A stretch of DNA of 16,157 bases, from positions 1 through 16,157 of the forward strand of contig JBITAG010000294.1 in assembly GCA_044439985.1 (NCBI GenBank), in the 5' to 3' direction. The position numbers and the translations under genes are program-made. The notes under the pieces were generated by a model, which searched no databases, was not told the origin of the DNA, and saw nothing but the letters and a program-made list of their open reading frames with translations. Positions 7,107 through 14,241 of this stretch are shown piece after piece. How positions within the stretch are numbered: position 1 is the stretch's first letter; every line of letters starts with the position of its first letter. This DNA comes from JAJRXR01 sp044439985. Lineage in GTDB: Bacteria > Planctomycetota > Phycisphaerae > Phycisphaerales > UBA1924.

Positions 7107-7590
7107 TGAGCACGCGCAGGCGGCGCTCGAGCGGATCGTCTTCGAGCTGATCGAACAGCATGAGCGTCTGCTGGACGAGCTGGGGGCCCAGCGGGTGGCC
7201 CTCGCCGCCGCGGACCCGGCACGCCTGAAGGAGGCCGGCGAACGGTGCGCCGACCTGCTCGAGAGCATCGGGGTGCTAGAGGACGAGCGTCGCGCACTGC
7301 TCGGCGAGGCTCCCAGCGGCCCGCGGACGACGATCACCCAGCTCGCCCCGAGCCTGAGCGCGGAGCGTCGCGAGCGGGTGACGGACCTGGGCGCCCGGCT
7401 CCGGTCCCTGATCGAGCGGTGCATGCGAGAGCAGTCCTCACTGCGGAGCGCGGCCGAATCGCTCTCGGGCCACATGGAGGGGCTGATCCGACAGGTGGTC
7501 TCCCGTCTGTCGCACACCGGCGCGTACGACCAGAGCGGGCGTGTGGAGCAGGGCGCCGCGGTCGTGAGCGCCCTGGACGTGAAGCGGTAA
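7072..7590 (+). CDS. flgN: FlgN-like export chaperone for hook-associated proteins
   Basis: This 172-aa protein is almost entirely helical and Leu/Glu/Arg-rich, with heptad-like patterns (residues 13-70 and 95-147), as expected of FlgN, the cytoplasmic chaperone that holds FlgK and FlgL before export. It ends in a short motif, HTGAYDQSGR (residues 148-157), matching the conserved hydrophobic/Tyr tail of FlgN-like proteins next to flgK. The start at 7072 has a strong ribosome site, AAGGAGG at 7060-7066 with 5-nt spacing, inside the end of flgJ. It lies directly before flgK (3 nt), the position expected for FlgN. Sequence similarity in this family is weak, so the call rests on fold pattern, length and neighbours. 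Confidence 0.75.
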   Translation: MQATRSTSPTLDEHAQAALERIVFELIEQHERLLDELGAQRVALAAADPARLKEAGERCADLLESIGVLEDERRALLGEAPSGPRTTITQLAPSLSAERRERVTDLGARLRSLIERCMREQSSLRSAAESLSGHMEGLIRQVVSRLSHTGAYDQSGRVEQGAAVVSALDVKR

Positions 7591-7593
7591 GCC

Positions 7594-9306
7594 ATGAGTC
7601 TGACCGCCGCCATCCAGATCGCGCGTTCGGCGCTGACCACCAGCCAGATCGGGCTGCAGGTCGCGGGCCAGAACCTGGCGAACCTGGGCACCCCCGGGTA
7701 CACGCGTCAGGTCGCCTCACTCTCGCCGATCCGCTCGAACCAGTCGAGCGAGTTCTACATCGGGCGCGGGGTGCAGGTGGACGGCGTCCGCCGCCAGATC
7801 AACGAGGCGGTCCAGAAGCGTCTGTGGAACGGGGTCTCGGACGAGTACGCGAAGGCCCGGACGTACGACATCAACAACCAGCTCGAGAGCCTGCTCAACG
7901 AGCTGACGGGGTTCGATCTTTCCAGCGAACTCTCCGGGTTCTTCAACGCCTGGTCCGAGGCGGCCAACCTCGTCGCAACCCCCGCGAGCGTGGTCGAGCA
8001 GGGCGATCGCATGGCGGGGTTCATCAACTCCCTGCGCCAGGATCTGGGCGCCCTGCGTCGTCAGCTCGAGGACGAGGTGGACGCCAGCGTCCTCCGCGCC
8101 GACGCGATCCTCGAAGAGATCGCCTCGATCAACACCGAGATCCAGCGGACCGAGGGCGCCGCGGGGACCGCCAACGCCCTGCGCGACCAGCGGGACAACC
8201 TCATCACGGAGCTGAGCCAGTTCCTGGACGTCACCGTCGTCGAGAACTCCTCGGGGAACGTGGACATCCTCGTCGGCTCGACCCCGATCGTGCTGGGCAG
8301 CAAGAGCCGGGGGCTGGACGTCGAGCGACGCGAGGAGGACGGCGTGCTCACCACGCGCGTGGTCGTCGGCGAGGACAACGAGCCCCTTCCGGTCACCTCC
8401 GGCTCGATCGGTGGGCTCCTCGAGGCTCGCAACTCCGGCGTGGACGAAACCATCGAGAAGCTCGACACGATCGCCTCCGAACTCATCTTCCGCGTCAACG
8501 CCCTCCACTCCACGGGTCGCAACGCCAGCCAGCTCACCTCCACCATCGGGACGCTCCAGGTCCGGACGAGCGACCGGACGCTGGCGATCAACGACCCGGA
8601 CAACGAGACGTTCGCCGACCTCCCGTACAGCGCCGAGAACGGTGGGTTCTACGTGGAGGTGACCAACTCGAGCACGGGCGCGACCCAGCGGGTGCGTGTG
8701 GACGTCGATCTCGACGGGCTCAACAGCGACGACACCACGCCGGAGGACATCCGCGCCGCCATCGACGGGATCACGGGCGTCAACGCCTCCTGGGACAGCG
8801 AGGGGAAGCTCACGATCACGGCCGACGCCGATTACGAGTTCTCCTTCGCGGATGACTCGTCGGGCGTTCTCGCCGTGCTCGGGGTCAACAGCTACTTCGA
8901 GGGGACCGACGCCGATTCGATCAGCGTGCGGCAGGATCTGATCGATGACCCCTCGGGGGTGATGCTGGGCCGGTCGGTGGACGGTGAGTTCGTCGAGAAC
9001 GCGACGGCGCTGGAGCTTTCCAATCTGCGCGACGAGGCGCTCACGGCGCTCTCGGGCAGCGACTTCTCCGGCTTCTGGCGCGATCACGTGCAGCACGTGG
9101 GGACGCAGACGAGCGCGTCGCTCAACGAGGCCAACGCCGCGTCACTCGTGCGTGAGAGCCTGGAGGCCCAGCGCGCCTCGATCAGCGGCGTGGACGCCGA
9201 CGAGGAGTCGGTGAACCTCATCACCTTCCAGCAGCAGTACTCGGGCGCGGCCCGGCTGATCCAGATCGCCGACCAGCTCATGGACGAGCTGCTCGCCATC
9301 GTCTGA
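7594..9306 (+). CDS. flgK: Flagellar hook-associated protein 1, FlgK
   Basis: This 570-aa protein is close to the usual 550. FlgK forms the first hook-filament junction ring. The N-terminal signature is LQVAGQNLANLGTPGYTRQ, followed by the FlgK-type IGRGVQVDGVRRQINEAVQK. A helical region (about 90-215) includes NALRDQRDNLITELSQFLDV, which is conserved in FlgK. The central part contains an insertion with flagellin-IN-like repeats (about 345-450: DLDGLNSDDTTPEDIRAAID). The C-terminal helix has EAQRASISGVDADEESVNLI and FQQQYSGAARLIQIADQLMD, the canonical FlgK ending. No strong Shine-Dalgarno precedes the ATG; it is 3 nt after the FlgN-like gene's stop, so coupling is likely. Confidence 0.96.
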   Translation: MSLTAAIQIARSALTTSQIGLQVAGQNLANLGTPGYTRQVASLSPIRSNQSSEFYIGRGVQVDGVRRQINEAVQKRLWNGVSDEYAKARTYDINNQLESLLNELTGFDLSSELSGFFNAWSEAANLVATPASVVEQGDRMAGFINSLRQDLGALRRQLEDEVDASVLRADAILEEIASINTEIQRTEGAAGTANALRDQRDNLITELSQFLDVTVVENSSGNVDILVGSTPIVLGSKSRGLDVERREEDGVLTTRVVVGEDNEPLPVTSGSIGGLLEARNSGVDETIEKLDTIASELIFRVNALHSTGRNASQLTSTIGTLQVRTSDRTLAINDPDNETFADLPYSAENGGFYVEVTNSSTGATQRVRVDVDLDGLNSDDTTPEDIRAAIDGITGVNASWDSEGKLTITADADYEFSFADDSSGVLAVLGVNSYFEGTDADSISVRQDLIDDPSGVMLGRSVDGEFVENATALELSNLRDEALTALSGSDFSGFWRDHVQHVGTQTSASLNEANAASLVRESLEAQRASISGVDADEESVNLITFQQQYSGAARLIQIADQLMDELLAIV

Positions 9307-9320
9307 CGTAGAGATCTCCC

Positions 9321-11381
9321 GTGACCAGCTCACCCTCCGGCATCGGACGCGTCCCCCACCTGCTCAGGAACCAGACGTCGCTCGCGCTCCTGGGCAAGAC
9401 CAACGCCGAGCTGTTCAAGCTCAGCCAGCAGCTCTCGACCGGGCTGGCGATCAGCCGCCCGAGCGATGATCCGATCCGCGCCGCCTCGATCTCCGTGATC
9501 GATGACCGCCTCGAACGCTCCGAGCAGGTCCTGCGGAACCTGGAGTACGCCACCGGCGCGCTCAGCGTGATCGACAACACGCTTACCGAGGCACAGAACC
9601 TGGTCAACGAGGCGAAGAGCATCGCCTCCGCGCAGATCTCCACCCCCTCGAGCGCCTCCGAGCGCGAGGCGCAGGCCAACGTGGTGGACTCCCTCATCCA
9701 GTCCCTCTTCGGGCTGGCCAACCAGGAGTCCGTCGTCGGGCACATCTTCGGCGGCACTCAGCCGGGCAAGAACCCCGTCGTGGACATCGCGGGCGCGTAC
9801 CAGTACGTCGGCGGCGTCGGCAGCCTGCAGACCGACATCGGCAGTGGACGGACCATCCCCGTCACCCTCGGCGCCCAGAACACGATCGGCGCCACCTCCG
9901 CTCGCGTCGAGGGCTCGGCCGACCTCGACCCGGACCTCACCCTCGACACGCGCCTGGCCGACCTCGGTGGCGCGCAGGGCCTGGGCGTCACCGACGGCGT
10001 CTTCGAGTTAGCCATAAACGGGGGCACGCGGTTCAGTGTGGGTCACGACGGCGCCGACACGGTGGGCGACGTCGTTGACGCCATCACCGCGGCCATCGAG
10101 CAGGCCGAGACCGACCAGGGCGTCTCCATCCTCGGGGCCGGGGGGGTCTCGATCTCGGGCGAGGCGATCACGATCGACGTCCCGGCCGGTTCGCTCGAGG
10201 CCTTCGATACGACCGGATCGACCGTGGGCGCCGATCTCGGGCTCGTTTCGAGCCCGGCTGCTCCGTTCAACGCGGGCAACCTGGCGGGCGCCGACCTCGC
10301 CCCCCGCGTCGGCTGGACGACCCCCATCAGCGCCCTGTCGGGGATCACCCCCCCCTTGGGCGAGATCCAGATCACAAACAACGCCAAGGTCTCGGTGGTC
10401 GATCTCTCCGGCGCCTCCACGCTCTCCGACATCCGCTCGCTCATCGAGTCCGGCGTGCCGGGGACACGGGTCGAGCTGAGCGCCGATGGACGCTCGATCG
10501 ACGTGGTGACCGAGATCGCGGGTGGCGTCGATCGCGCCCTGAGCATCACGGAGGTCGCGGGGAACAACTCGACGGCGACCCAGCTGGGCATCCGCTCGTA
10601 CATGGAGACTACGGCGCTCTCCGACTTCAACGACGGGCGTGGTGTCGAGGTGCTCTCCGGCGCCACCGACCCCGTGACGGGCCTGCCCGACCCCGCCCGG
10701 GATGTGGACTTCTCCATCACGCTCTGGACCGGGACCGCCGACGAGCTGGAGATCGACATCGACCTCCAGCCCGAGGACATCGTGGATGTGGGGACGATGC
10801 TCGCGGCGATCAACGCCCAGGCGGACGCGGCCCTGACCGGCGCCGGGTACGCCACGACCGACTTCGAGGTCCAGCTCCCCGCGGAGGGCAACGGGCTGGA
10901 GCTGGTTCAGTCCGGCGCGTTCGGGGGCTCGATCGAGATCACGCGCAAAAACAACTCGCTGGCGCCCGAGGCGCTGGGGCTGCTCGACGGCTCGCTGGAC
11001 GGGACGGGCAACGTCTTCACGTCGAGTGACCGGGCCAAGGTCCGGGTGGACAACCTGTTCACGCACCTGATCGACCTGCGCGACGCGTTGCGGAACAACG
11101 ACACGACTGGCATCCAGTTTGCGAGTACCAAGATCGAAGAGGCGGGCGCCCGCCTCAGCGAGACCCACGGGCTGGTCGGCGGCTACGCGAAGCGGGTCGA
11201 CGACGAGATCAGGCGAGAGGAAGACCGAGTCGTGCTGGACGAGACCACCCGGTCGAGCCTGCGAGACACCGACTGCGCCGAGGCGGCGACGCGGCTCTCC
11301 CTGCTCCAGTCCCAGCTTCAGGCGACGTACCAGGTGACGGCGAGCACCAGCCAGCTCTCCCTCCTGAACTTCCTCAGCTAG
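9321..11381 (+). CDS. flgL: Flagellar hook-associated protein 3, FlgL, greatly enlarged
   Basis: This 686-aa protein is more than twice the length of enterobacterial FlgL (317). FlgL forms the second junction ring, on which the filament grows. The flagellin-like N-terminal helix region spans about residues 15-150 (LSQQLSTGLAISRPSDDPIR, then IFGGTQPGK). The C-terminal helices carry EAATRLSLLQSQLQATYQVT and end in LSLLNFLS. The extra length is in the centre (about 180-590), where at least three flagellin-IN-like repeats can be seen, near residues 228, 350 and 462. Cys652 stands in DTDCAEAATRL, where an aliphatic or aromatic residue is usual. The start is a GTG 14 nt after the flgK stop with no clear ribosome site; no better start exists before the conserved helix. 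TTA and ATA codons at 10008-10016 are unusual for this DNA. Confidence 0.92.
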   Translation: MTSSPSGIGRVPHLLRNQTSLALLGKTNAELFKLSQQLSTGLAISRPSDDPIRAASISVIDDRLERSEQVLRNLEYATGALSVIDNTLTEAQNLVNEAKSIASAQISTPSSASEREAQANVVDSLIQSLFGLANQESVVGHIFGGTQPGKNPVVDIAGAYQYVGGVGSLQTDIGSGRTIPVTLGAQNTIGATSARVEGSADLDPDLTLDTRLADLGGAQGLGVTDGVFELAINGGTRFSVGHDGADTVGDVVDAITAAIEQAETDQGVSILGAGGVSISGEAITIDVPAGSLEAFDTTGSTVGADLGLVSSPAAPFNAGNLAGADLAPRVGWTTPISALSGITPPLGEIQITNNAKVSVVDLSGASTLSDIRSLIESGVPGTRVELSADGRSIDVVTEIAGGVDRALSITEVAGNNSTATQLGIRSYMETTALSDFNDGRGVEVLSGATDPVTGLPDPARDVDFSITLWTGTADELEIDIDLQPEDIVDVGTMLAAINAQADAALTGAGYATTDFEVQLPAEGNGLELVQSGAFGGSIEITRKNNSLAPEALGLLDGSLDGTGNVFTSSDRAKVRVDNLFTHLIDLRDALRNNDTTGIQFASTKIEEAGARLSETHGLVGGYAKRVDDEIRREEDRVVLDETTRSSLRDTDCAEAATRLSLLQSQLQATYQVTASTSQLSLLNFLS
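11108..11123 (+). promoter_or_regulatory. Sigma-54-like site inside the 3' part of flgL
   Basis: TGGCAT-CCAGT-TTGCG has the same two elements, with the same spacing, as the promoter before flgI. It lies within codons for TGIQFA of FlgL, about 410 bases upstream of fliW. It could drive fliW and csrA, or be an inactive chance match within a coding region. Confidence 0.3.
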
Positions 11382-11386
11382 TCGCG

Positions 11387-11406
11387 GTCGGGGCGAGAGC
11401 CCCGGC
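11387..11406 (+). terminator. GNRA-loop hairpin after flgL, possible transcript end
   Basis: An 8-bp stem (one G-U pair) closed by a GAGA tetraloop at 11395-11398 begins 6 nt after the flgL stop. The core is GGGGC-GAGA-GCCCC. No T-tract follows, so it is not a classical intrinsic terminator. It may protect or define the 3' end of the flgI-to-flgL transcript. Confidence 0.45.
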
Positions 11407-11532
11407 GGGCGGGATTGGATCGAACGGGCGACGCGCACACGGCCGCGCTCCGCCCATAGACAGGACGTCGACCGGGGTTGGACGCCCCGGACGTCGATCC
11501 AGCCTGGTGGCCGTACGAATCGGAGCGCACAC

Positions 11533-11979
11533 ATGGACGTGCGGACGACAAGGTTTGGGGTGATCGAGATCGCGGAGGACCGCGTGATCACCTTCCCGAA
11601 GGGTGTGCTCGGCTTTCCGGGCAAGACGCGATGGTGCCTGCTGCAGCCGGGCGACGACGCGTGCTTCTTCTGGCTGCAGAGCCTGGACGAGCCGGGGCTG
11701 GCGTTCGTGGTCACGGACCCGACGCTGTTCGAGCCGGACTACTCCGCGCCGATCCGAGCCGAGCAGATGGAAGAGCTCGCGCTGGAGAAGCTGGAGGACG
11801 CCCAGGTGTTCGTGATCGTGAACAAGATCGATCAGCAGCTGACCGGCAACCTCCAGGGCCCCCTGGTCATCAACACGCTCGCCCGCATCGGAGAGCAGAT
11901 GGTGGTCGCCGAGAAGCGTTGGACAACGCGTCACCCGCTGATGAAGGTGTCGCAGGCGGAGCAAGCCGCCTCGGCCTGA
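11533..11979 (+). CDS. fliW: FliW, flagellin-binding antagonist of CsrA
   Basis: This 148-aa protein has the typical FliW length. Recognisable blocks are FGVIEIAEDRVITFPKGVLG, FFWLQSLDEPGLAFVVTDPT, DYSAPI, VFVIVN and LTGNLQGPLVINT. Known in Bacillus subtilis and others: FliW binds either flagellin or CsrA. When flagellin is exported, freed FliW binds CsrA and lifts repression of flagellin translation. Here fliW stands between flgL and csrA, with two flagellins following, which fits that loop exactly. The ATG has GGAG (11522-11525) 7 nt upstream. The 151-nt gap after flgL and the hairpin in it allow for an independent promoter, but I could not find a convincing one there. Confidence 0.95.
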   Translation: MDVRTTRFGVIEIAEDRVITFPKGVLGFPGKTRWCLLQPGDDACFFWLQSLDEPGLAFVVTDPTLFEPDYSAPIRAEQMEELALEKLEDAQVFVIVNKIDQQLTGNLQGPLVINTLARIGEQMVVAEKRWTTRHPLMKVSQAEQAASA

Positions 11980-11982
11980 CTC

Positions 11983-11998
11983 ACGGACCGCGGTCCGT
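11983..11998. repeat. Perfect 16-bp palindrome after fliW
   Basis: ACGGACCGCGGTCCGT reads the same on both strands and begins 4 nt after the fliW stop codon. It could be a protein-binding operator in the fliW-csrA gap, or fold as an RNA hairpin at the end of the fliW message. No T-tract follows, so a normal terminator is unlikely. Confidence 0.6.
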
Positions 11999-12135
11999 CC
12001 ACGTTACGTCGTTCTCCGGACTCCCTCGTCCAGGCGCCCATCGTGCGCCGAGCGAGACGACCCGGGCGCGTCGGGACGAGACGGAAGGAAGAGGACGACC
12101 AACTCCCCGGAAGGCAGGGATGCCGAGCACTCCGG

Positions 12136-12155
12136 GCACGGATGCGAAGAAGGAG
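12136..12155 (+). promoter_or_regulatory. GGA-rich csrA leader, possible autoregulatory CsrA site
   Basis: GCACGGATGC (12136-12145) resembles the CsrA core ACGGAUG and can form only a weak 2-3 bp stem. The ribosome site AAGGAG (12150-12155, 8 nt before the ATG) supplies a second ANGGA. Two sites near the ribosome site are typical of CsrA autoregulation, but every Shine-Dalgarno contains GGA, so the evidence is thin. Confidence 0.3.
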
Positions 12156-12163
12156 CTCACGCA

Positions 12164-12514
12164 ATGCTTGTGCTTTCACGGCAGCGCGACGAGACAATCA
12201 TGATCGGCGACGACATCGAGATCACCGTCGTCGATATCCGAGGCGACAAGGTGCGCCTCGGGATCACCGCCCCCACCCGAATCGCCGTACACCGCAAGGA
12301 GGTGTACGACGCGATCACGCGGGAAAACGAGCAGGCCGCCAAGATCGCGGGCGGCGCGATCGAGGAGATCGCCCAGAAGGTCCGCCCCGGACCCGCACGC
12401 AGCGCCGCCAGGGCCCGGGCCTCACGCCTCACCGCGGGGCGCCCGGAAGAGGAAGGTTCCGGCGCCCGGCCCGGCGCCAACCCGCAACCCCCCGGGATCC
12501 GCAGCATCGGCTGA
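12164..12514 (+). CDS. csrA: Translational regulator CsrA with a long C-terminal extension
   Basis: CsrA is a dimeric RNA-binding protein that recognises GGA in hairpin loops and blocks ribosome access. Residues 1-50 are a complete CsrA core: MLVLSRQRDETIMIGDDIEI, then VRLGITAPTRIAVHRKEVYD. The key RNA contacts Leu4, Arg6 and Arg44 are present; position 7 is Gln. The helix after it (TRENEQAAKIAGGAIEEIAQ) is like the C-terminal helix of CsrA from bacteria that use FliW, including Asn55, a position reported as important for FliW control in B. subtilis. The total of 116 residues is far above the usual 60-75; the extra 40 or so are Arg/Ala/Pro/Gly-rich and look disordered. The start has AAGGAG 8 nt upstream. 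It lies 184 nt after fliW and 105 nt before flagellin 1. Confidence 0.95.
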   Translation: MLVLSRQRDETIMIGDDIEITVVDIRGDKVRLGITAPTRIAVHRKEVYDAITRENEQAAKIAGGAIEEIAQKVRPGPARSAARARASRLTAGRPEEEGSGARPGANPQPPGIRSIG

Positions 12515-12555
12515 CTCCCGTTCCACCCTCATCAGCGTCGGACACGTAACTCACA

Positions 12556-12584
12556 ACCCCCGCCAGGAGGATCGAGACGGGGGT
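12556..12584 (+). promoter_or_regulatory. Distal hairpin of flagellin 1 leader, GGA in loop (candidate CsrA site)
   Basis: ACCCCCG (12556-12562) pairs perfectly with CGGGGGT (12578-12584), leaving a 15-nt loop that contains AGGAGGA (12565-12571). It lies 35 nt before the flagellin start and about 43 nt, GGA to GGA, from the proximal hairpin. That distance is compatible with one CsrA dimer bridging two sites. The stem is clear in the sequence; CsrA binding is inference. Confidence 0.5.
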
Positions 12585-12600
12585 ACCAGAGACGGACAAA

Positions 12601-12618
12601 GCAATCACGGAGGATTGC
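12601..12618 (+). promoter_or_regulatory. Shine-Dalgarno hairpin of flagellin 1 with ACGGAG hexaloop (candidate CsrA site)
   Basis: GCAATC (12601-12606) pairs perfectly with GATTGC (12613-12618) around the hexaloop ACGGAG. The loop holds most of the ribosome site GGAGG (12609-12613), which is 6 nt before the ATG. High-affinity CsrA sites are known to be ANGGA in a short hairpin loop overlapping the Shine-Dalgarno, so this fits well. The stem would also occlude part of the ribosome site by itself. Confidence 0.7.
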
Positions 12619-12619
12619 C

Positions 12620-14179
12620 ATGGCCAGAATCAACACCAACGTCCCGAGCCTCATCGCCCAGGCGAACCTCGCGCGTTCGGGCCAGGAACTCGGCACCCGG
12701 CTGGAGCGACTCTCCACGGGGCTGCGCATCAACCGAGGCAAGGACGACCCCGCGGGCCTCATCATCAGCGAACGCATCGCGACGGACATCGCCGGCATCG
12801 AGCAGGGCATCAAGAACTCTGAACGCGCCAGCTCCGTCATCGCCACGACCGAGGCCGCCCTCGTCGAGATCTCGGATCTGCTCAACACCATCAAGGGCCT
12901 GACCGTCGAGGCCGCCAACTCGGGCGCCATCTCCGACGAGGAGATCGAGGCCAACCAGCTCCAGATCGACTCGGCGATCCAGTCGATCACGCGCATCAGC
13001 AACACCGCGAGCTTCGGCGGGCTCAAGCTCCTCGACGGGAGCCTGGACTACGTCACCTCCGGGATCAACTCCTCGGAGATCAAGACCGCGCGCGTCTATT
13101 CCGCCAGCTTCGTCGGGACCAACTCCCTCCAGGTCGAGGTCGATGTCGTCGCCTCCGCCCAGAAGGGCGCCCTGTTCCTCAACGGCGACATGCCCGGCTC
13201 GCTCACCGACGGCGTCCTCGCCTCCGCGACCACCATCCGCGTGGCGGGAAGCAACGGCGTCAACGAACTCTCCTTCGGGTCGGGCACCTCACTCGCCAGC
13301 GTCGTCAACTCGGTCAACGACCGCAGCGCCCTCACCGGTGTTGAGGCCGCACTCATCAACGGCGACCCCACCTCGGGCGTCGTCTTCCGGTCGGTGAACT
13401 ACGGCGCGGACGAGTTCGTCAGTGTGGACCGCATCGGTGGCGACCAGTCCGCGACCTGGTTCGCCACCTACAAGTTCGTGGACGGCGCCGAGCTGCCCGA
13501 CTACTCCGCCGGCTTCCCCTGGAGCGGCATCGGGACCACCCTGACCTCCACCAACCGGGATACCGGGGTGGATGTGCAGGCCCTGATCAACGGCTCGCTC
13601 GCCAACGGCGACGGGCTGGAGGTCTCGCTGTCCTCTCCGAACCTGTCCGTGGAGCTGCTTCTCGACGAGGACTTCGCCACCGACCCGACCGCCACCGCCT
13701 CCACCTTCGACATCACGGGCGGGGGCGCCCTCTTCCAGCTCGGGCAGGACATCAACGCCCTGCAGCAGTCCAATATCGGTATCTCCTCCACTTCCGCGTC
13801 CTTCCTGGGCGCCACGCTGGTGGACGGCAGCGTCCAGTACCTCTCGAGCCTGCAGGACGGGCAGGACAACAGCCTGCGGGCGAGCGCGTCGCGGAAGGAC
13901 TTCACCGCCGCGAGCGAGATTCTGGACAAGGCGATCGACGATGTCTCCGTTCTGCGGGGGCGTCTGGGCGCGTTCGAGCGGAACGTCCTGGAGACCAATA
14001 TCCGGAGCCTGCAGTCTCAGTTCGAGAACCTGACGGCGAGCCGGTCCATCATCCAGGACGCGGACTTCGCCGCCGAGACCTCGGCCCTCACGCGGGCCCA
14101 GATCCTGCAGAGTTCGGGCACGACGGTGCTGACGCTGGCAAACCAGCAGGCGCAGAACGTGCTTCAGCTCCTCGGATAG
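12620..14179 (+). CDS. fliC: Flagellin 1 (filament subunit)
   Basis: This 519-aa flagellin has conserved D0/D1 ends: N-terminal ARINTNVPSLIAQANLARSG and LERLSTGLRINRGKDDPAGL (residues 28-47), a helical region to about 135 (ANQLQIDSAIQSITRI), and C-terminal LRGRLGAFERNVLETNIRSL, DADFAAETSALTRAQIL and NVLQLLG. The variable centre (about 150-420) is long, with flagellin-IN-like pieces (IRVAGSNGVNELSFGSGTSL and its continuation), and has no Cys. It has an ATG with GGAGG at 6 nt inside a hairpin, and a strong terminator after it. Compared with flagellin 2, the ends are highly similar and the centre much less so. Both genes may be filament subunits; which dominates is unknown. The gene name denotes the family. 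Confidence 0.95.
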   Translation: MARINTNVPSLIAQANLARSGQELGTRLERLSTGLRINRGKDDPAGLIISERIATDIAGIEQGIKNSERASSVIATTEAALVEISDLLNTIKGLTVEAANSGAISDEEIEANQLQIDSAIQSITRISNTASFGGLKLLDGSLDYVTSGINSSEIKTARVYSASFVGTNSLQVEVDVVASAQKGALFLNGDMPGSLTDGVLASATTIRVAGSNGVNELSFGSGTSLASVVNSVNDRSALTGVEAALINGDPTSGVVFRSVNYGADEFVSVDRIGGDQSATWFATYKFVDGAELPDYSAGFPWSGIGTTLTSTNRDTGVDVQALINGSLANGDGLEVSLSSPNLSVELLLDEDFATDPTATASTFDITGGGALFQLGQDINALQQSNIGISSTSASFLGATLVDGSVQYLSSLQDGQDNSLRASASRKDFTAASEILDKAIDDVSVLRGRLGAFERNVLETNIRSLQSQFENLTASRSIIQDADFAAETSALTRAQILQSSGTTVLTLANQQAQNVLQLLG

Positions 14180-14212
14180 CCCAACTCCCCCGAAACAGGC
14201 CGGTTTTGACGA

Positions 14213-14241
14213 GGCCCCACCCCATCCGGGTGGGGCCTTTT
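14213..14241 (+). terminator. Intrinsic terminator of flagellin 1
   Basis: GGCCCCACCC (14213-14222) pairs with GGGTGGGGCC (14228-14237) over a 5-nt loop, followed by TTTT. It lies 34 nt after the flagellin 1 stop. This is a classical Rho-independent terminator, so flagellin 2 should have its own promoter. Confidence 0.9.

Noticed and set aside
10008..11714. Minus-strand open frame of 568 codons opposite flgL and fliW
   Set aside because: It is antisense to conserved FlgL and FliW coding sequence and composed mainly of Arg/Gly/Asp/Val repeats; no start signal.
12521..12551. Sigma-70-like promoter before flagellin 1 (TTCCAC, 19 bases, GTAACT)
   Set aside because: Both elements are poor and the spacing is long; such matches are expected by chance.
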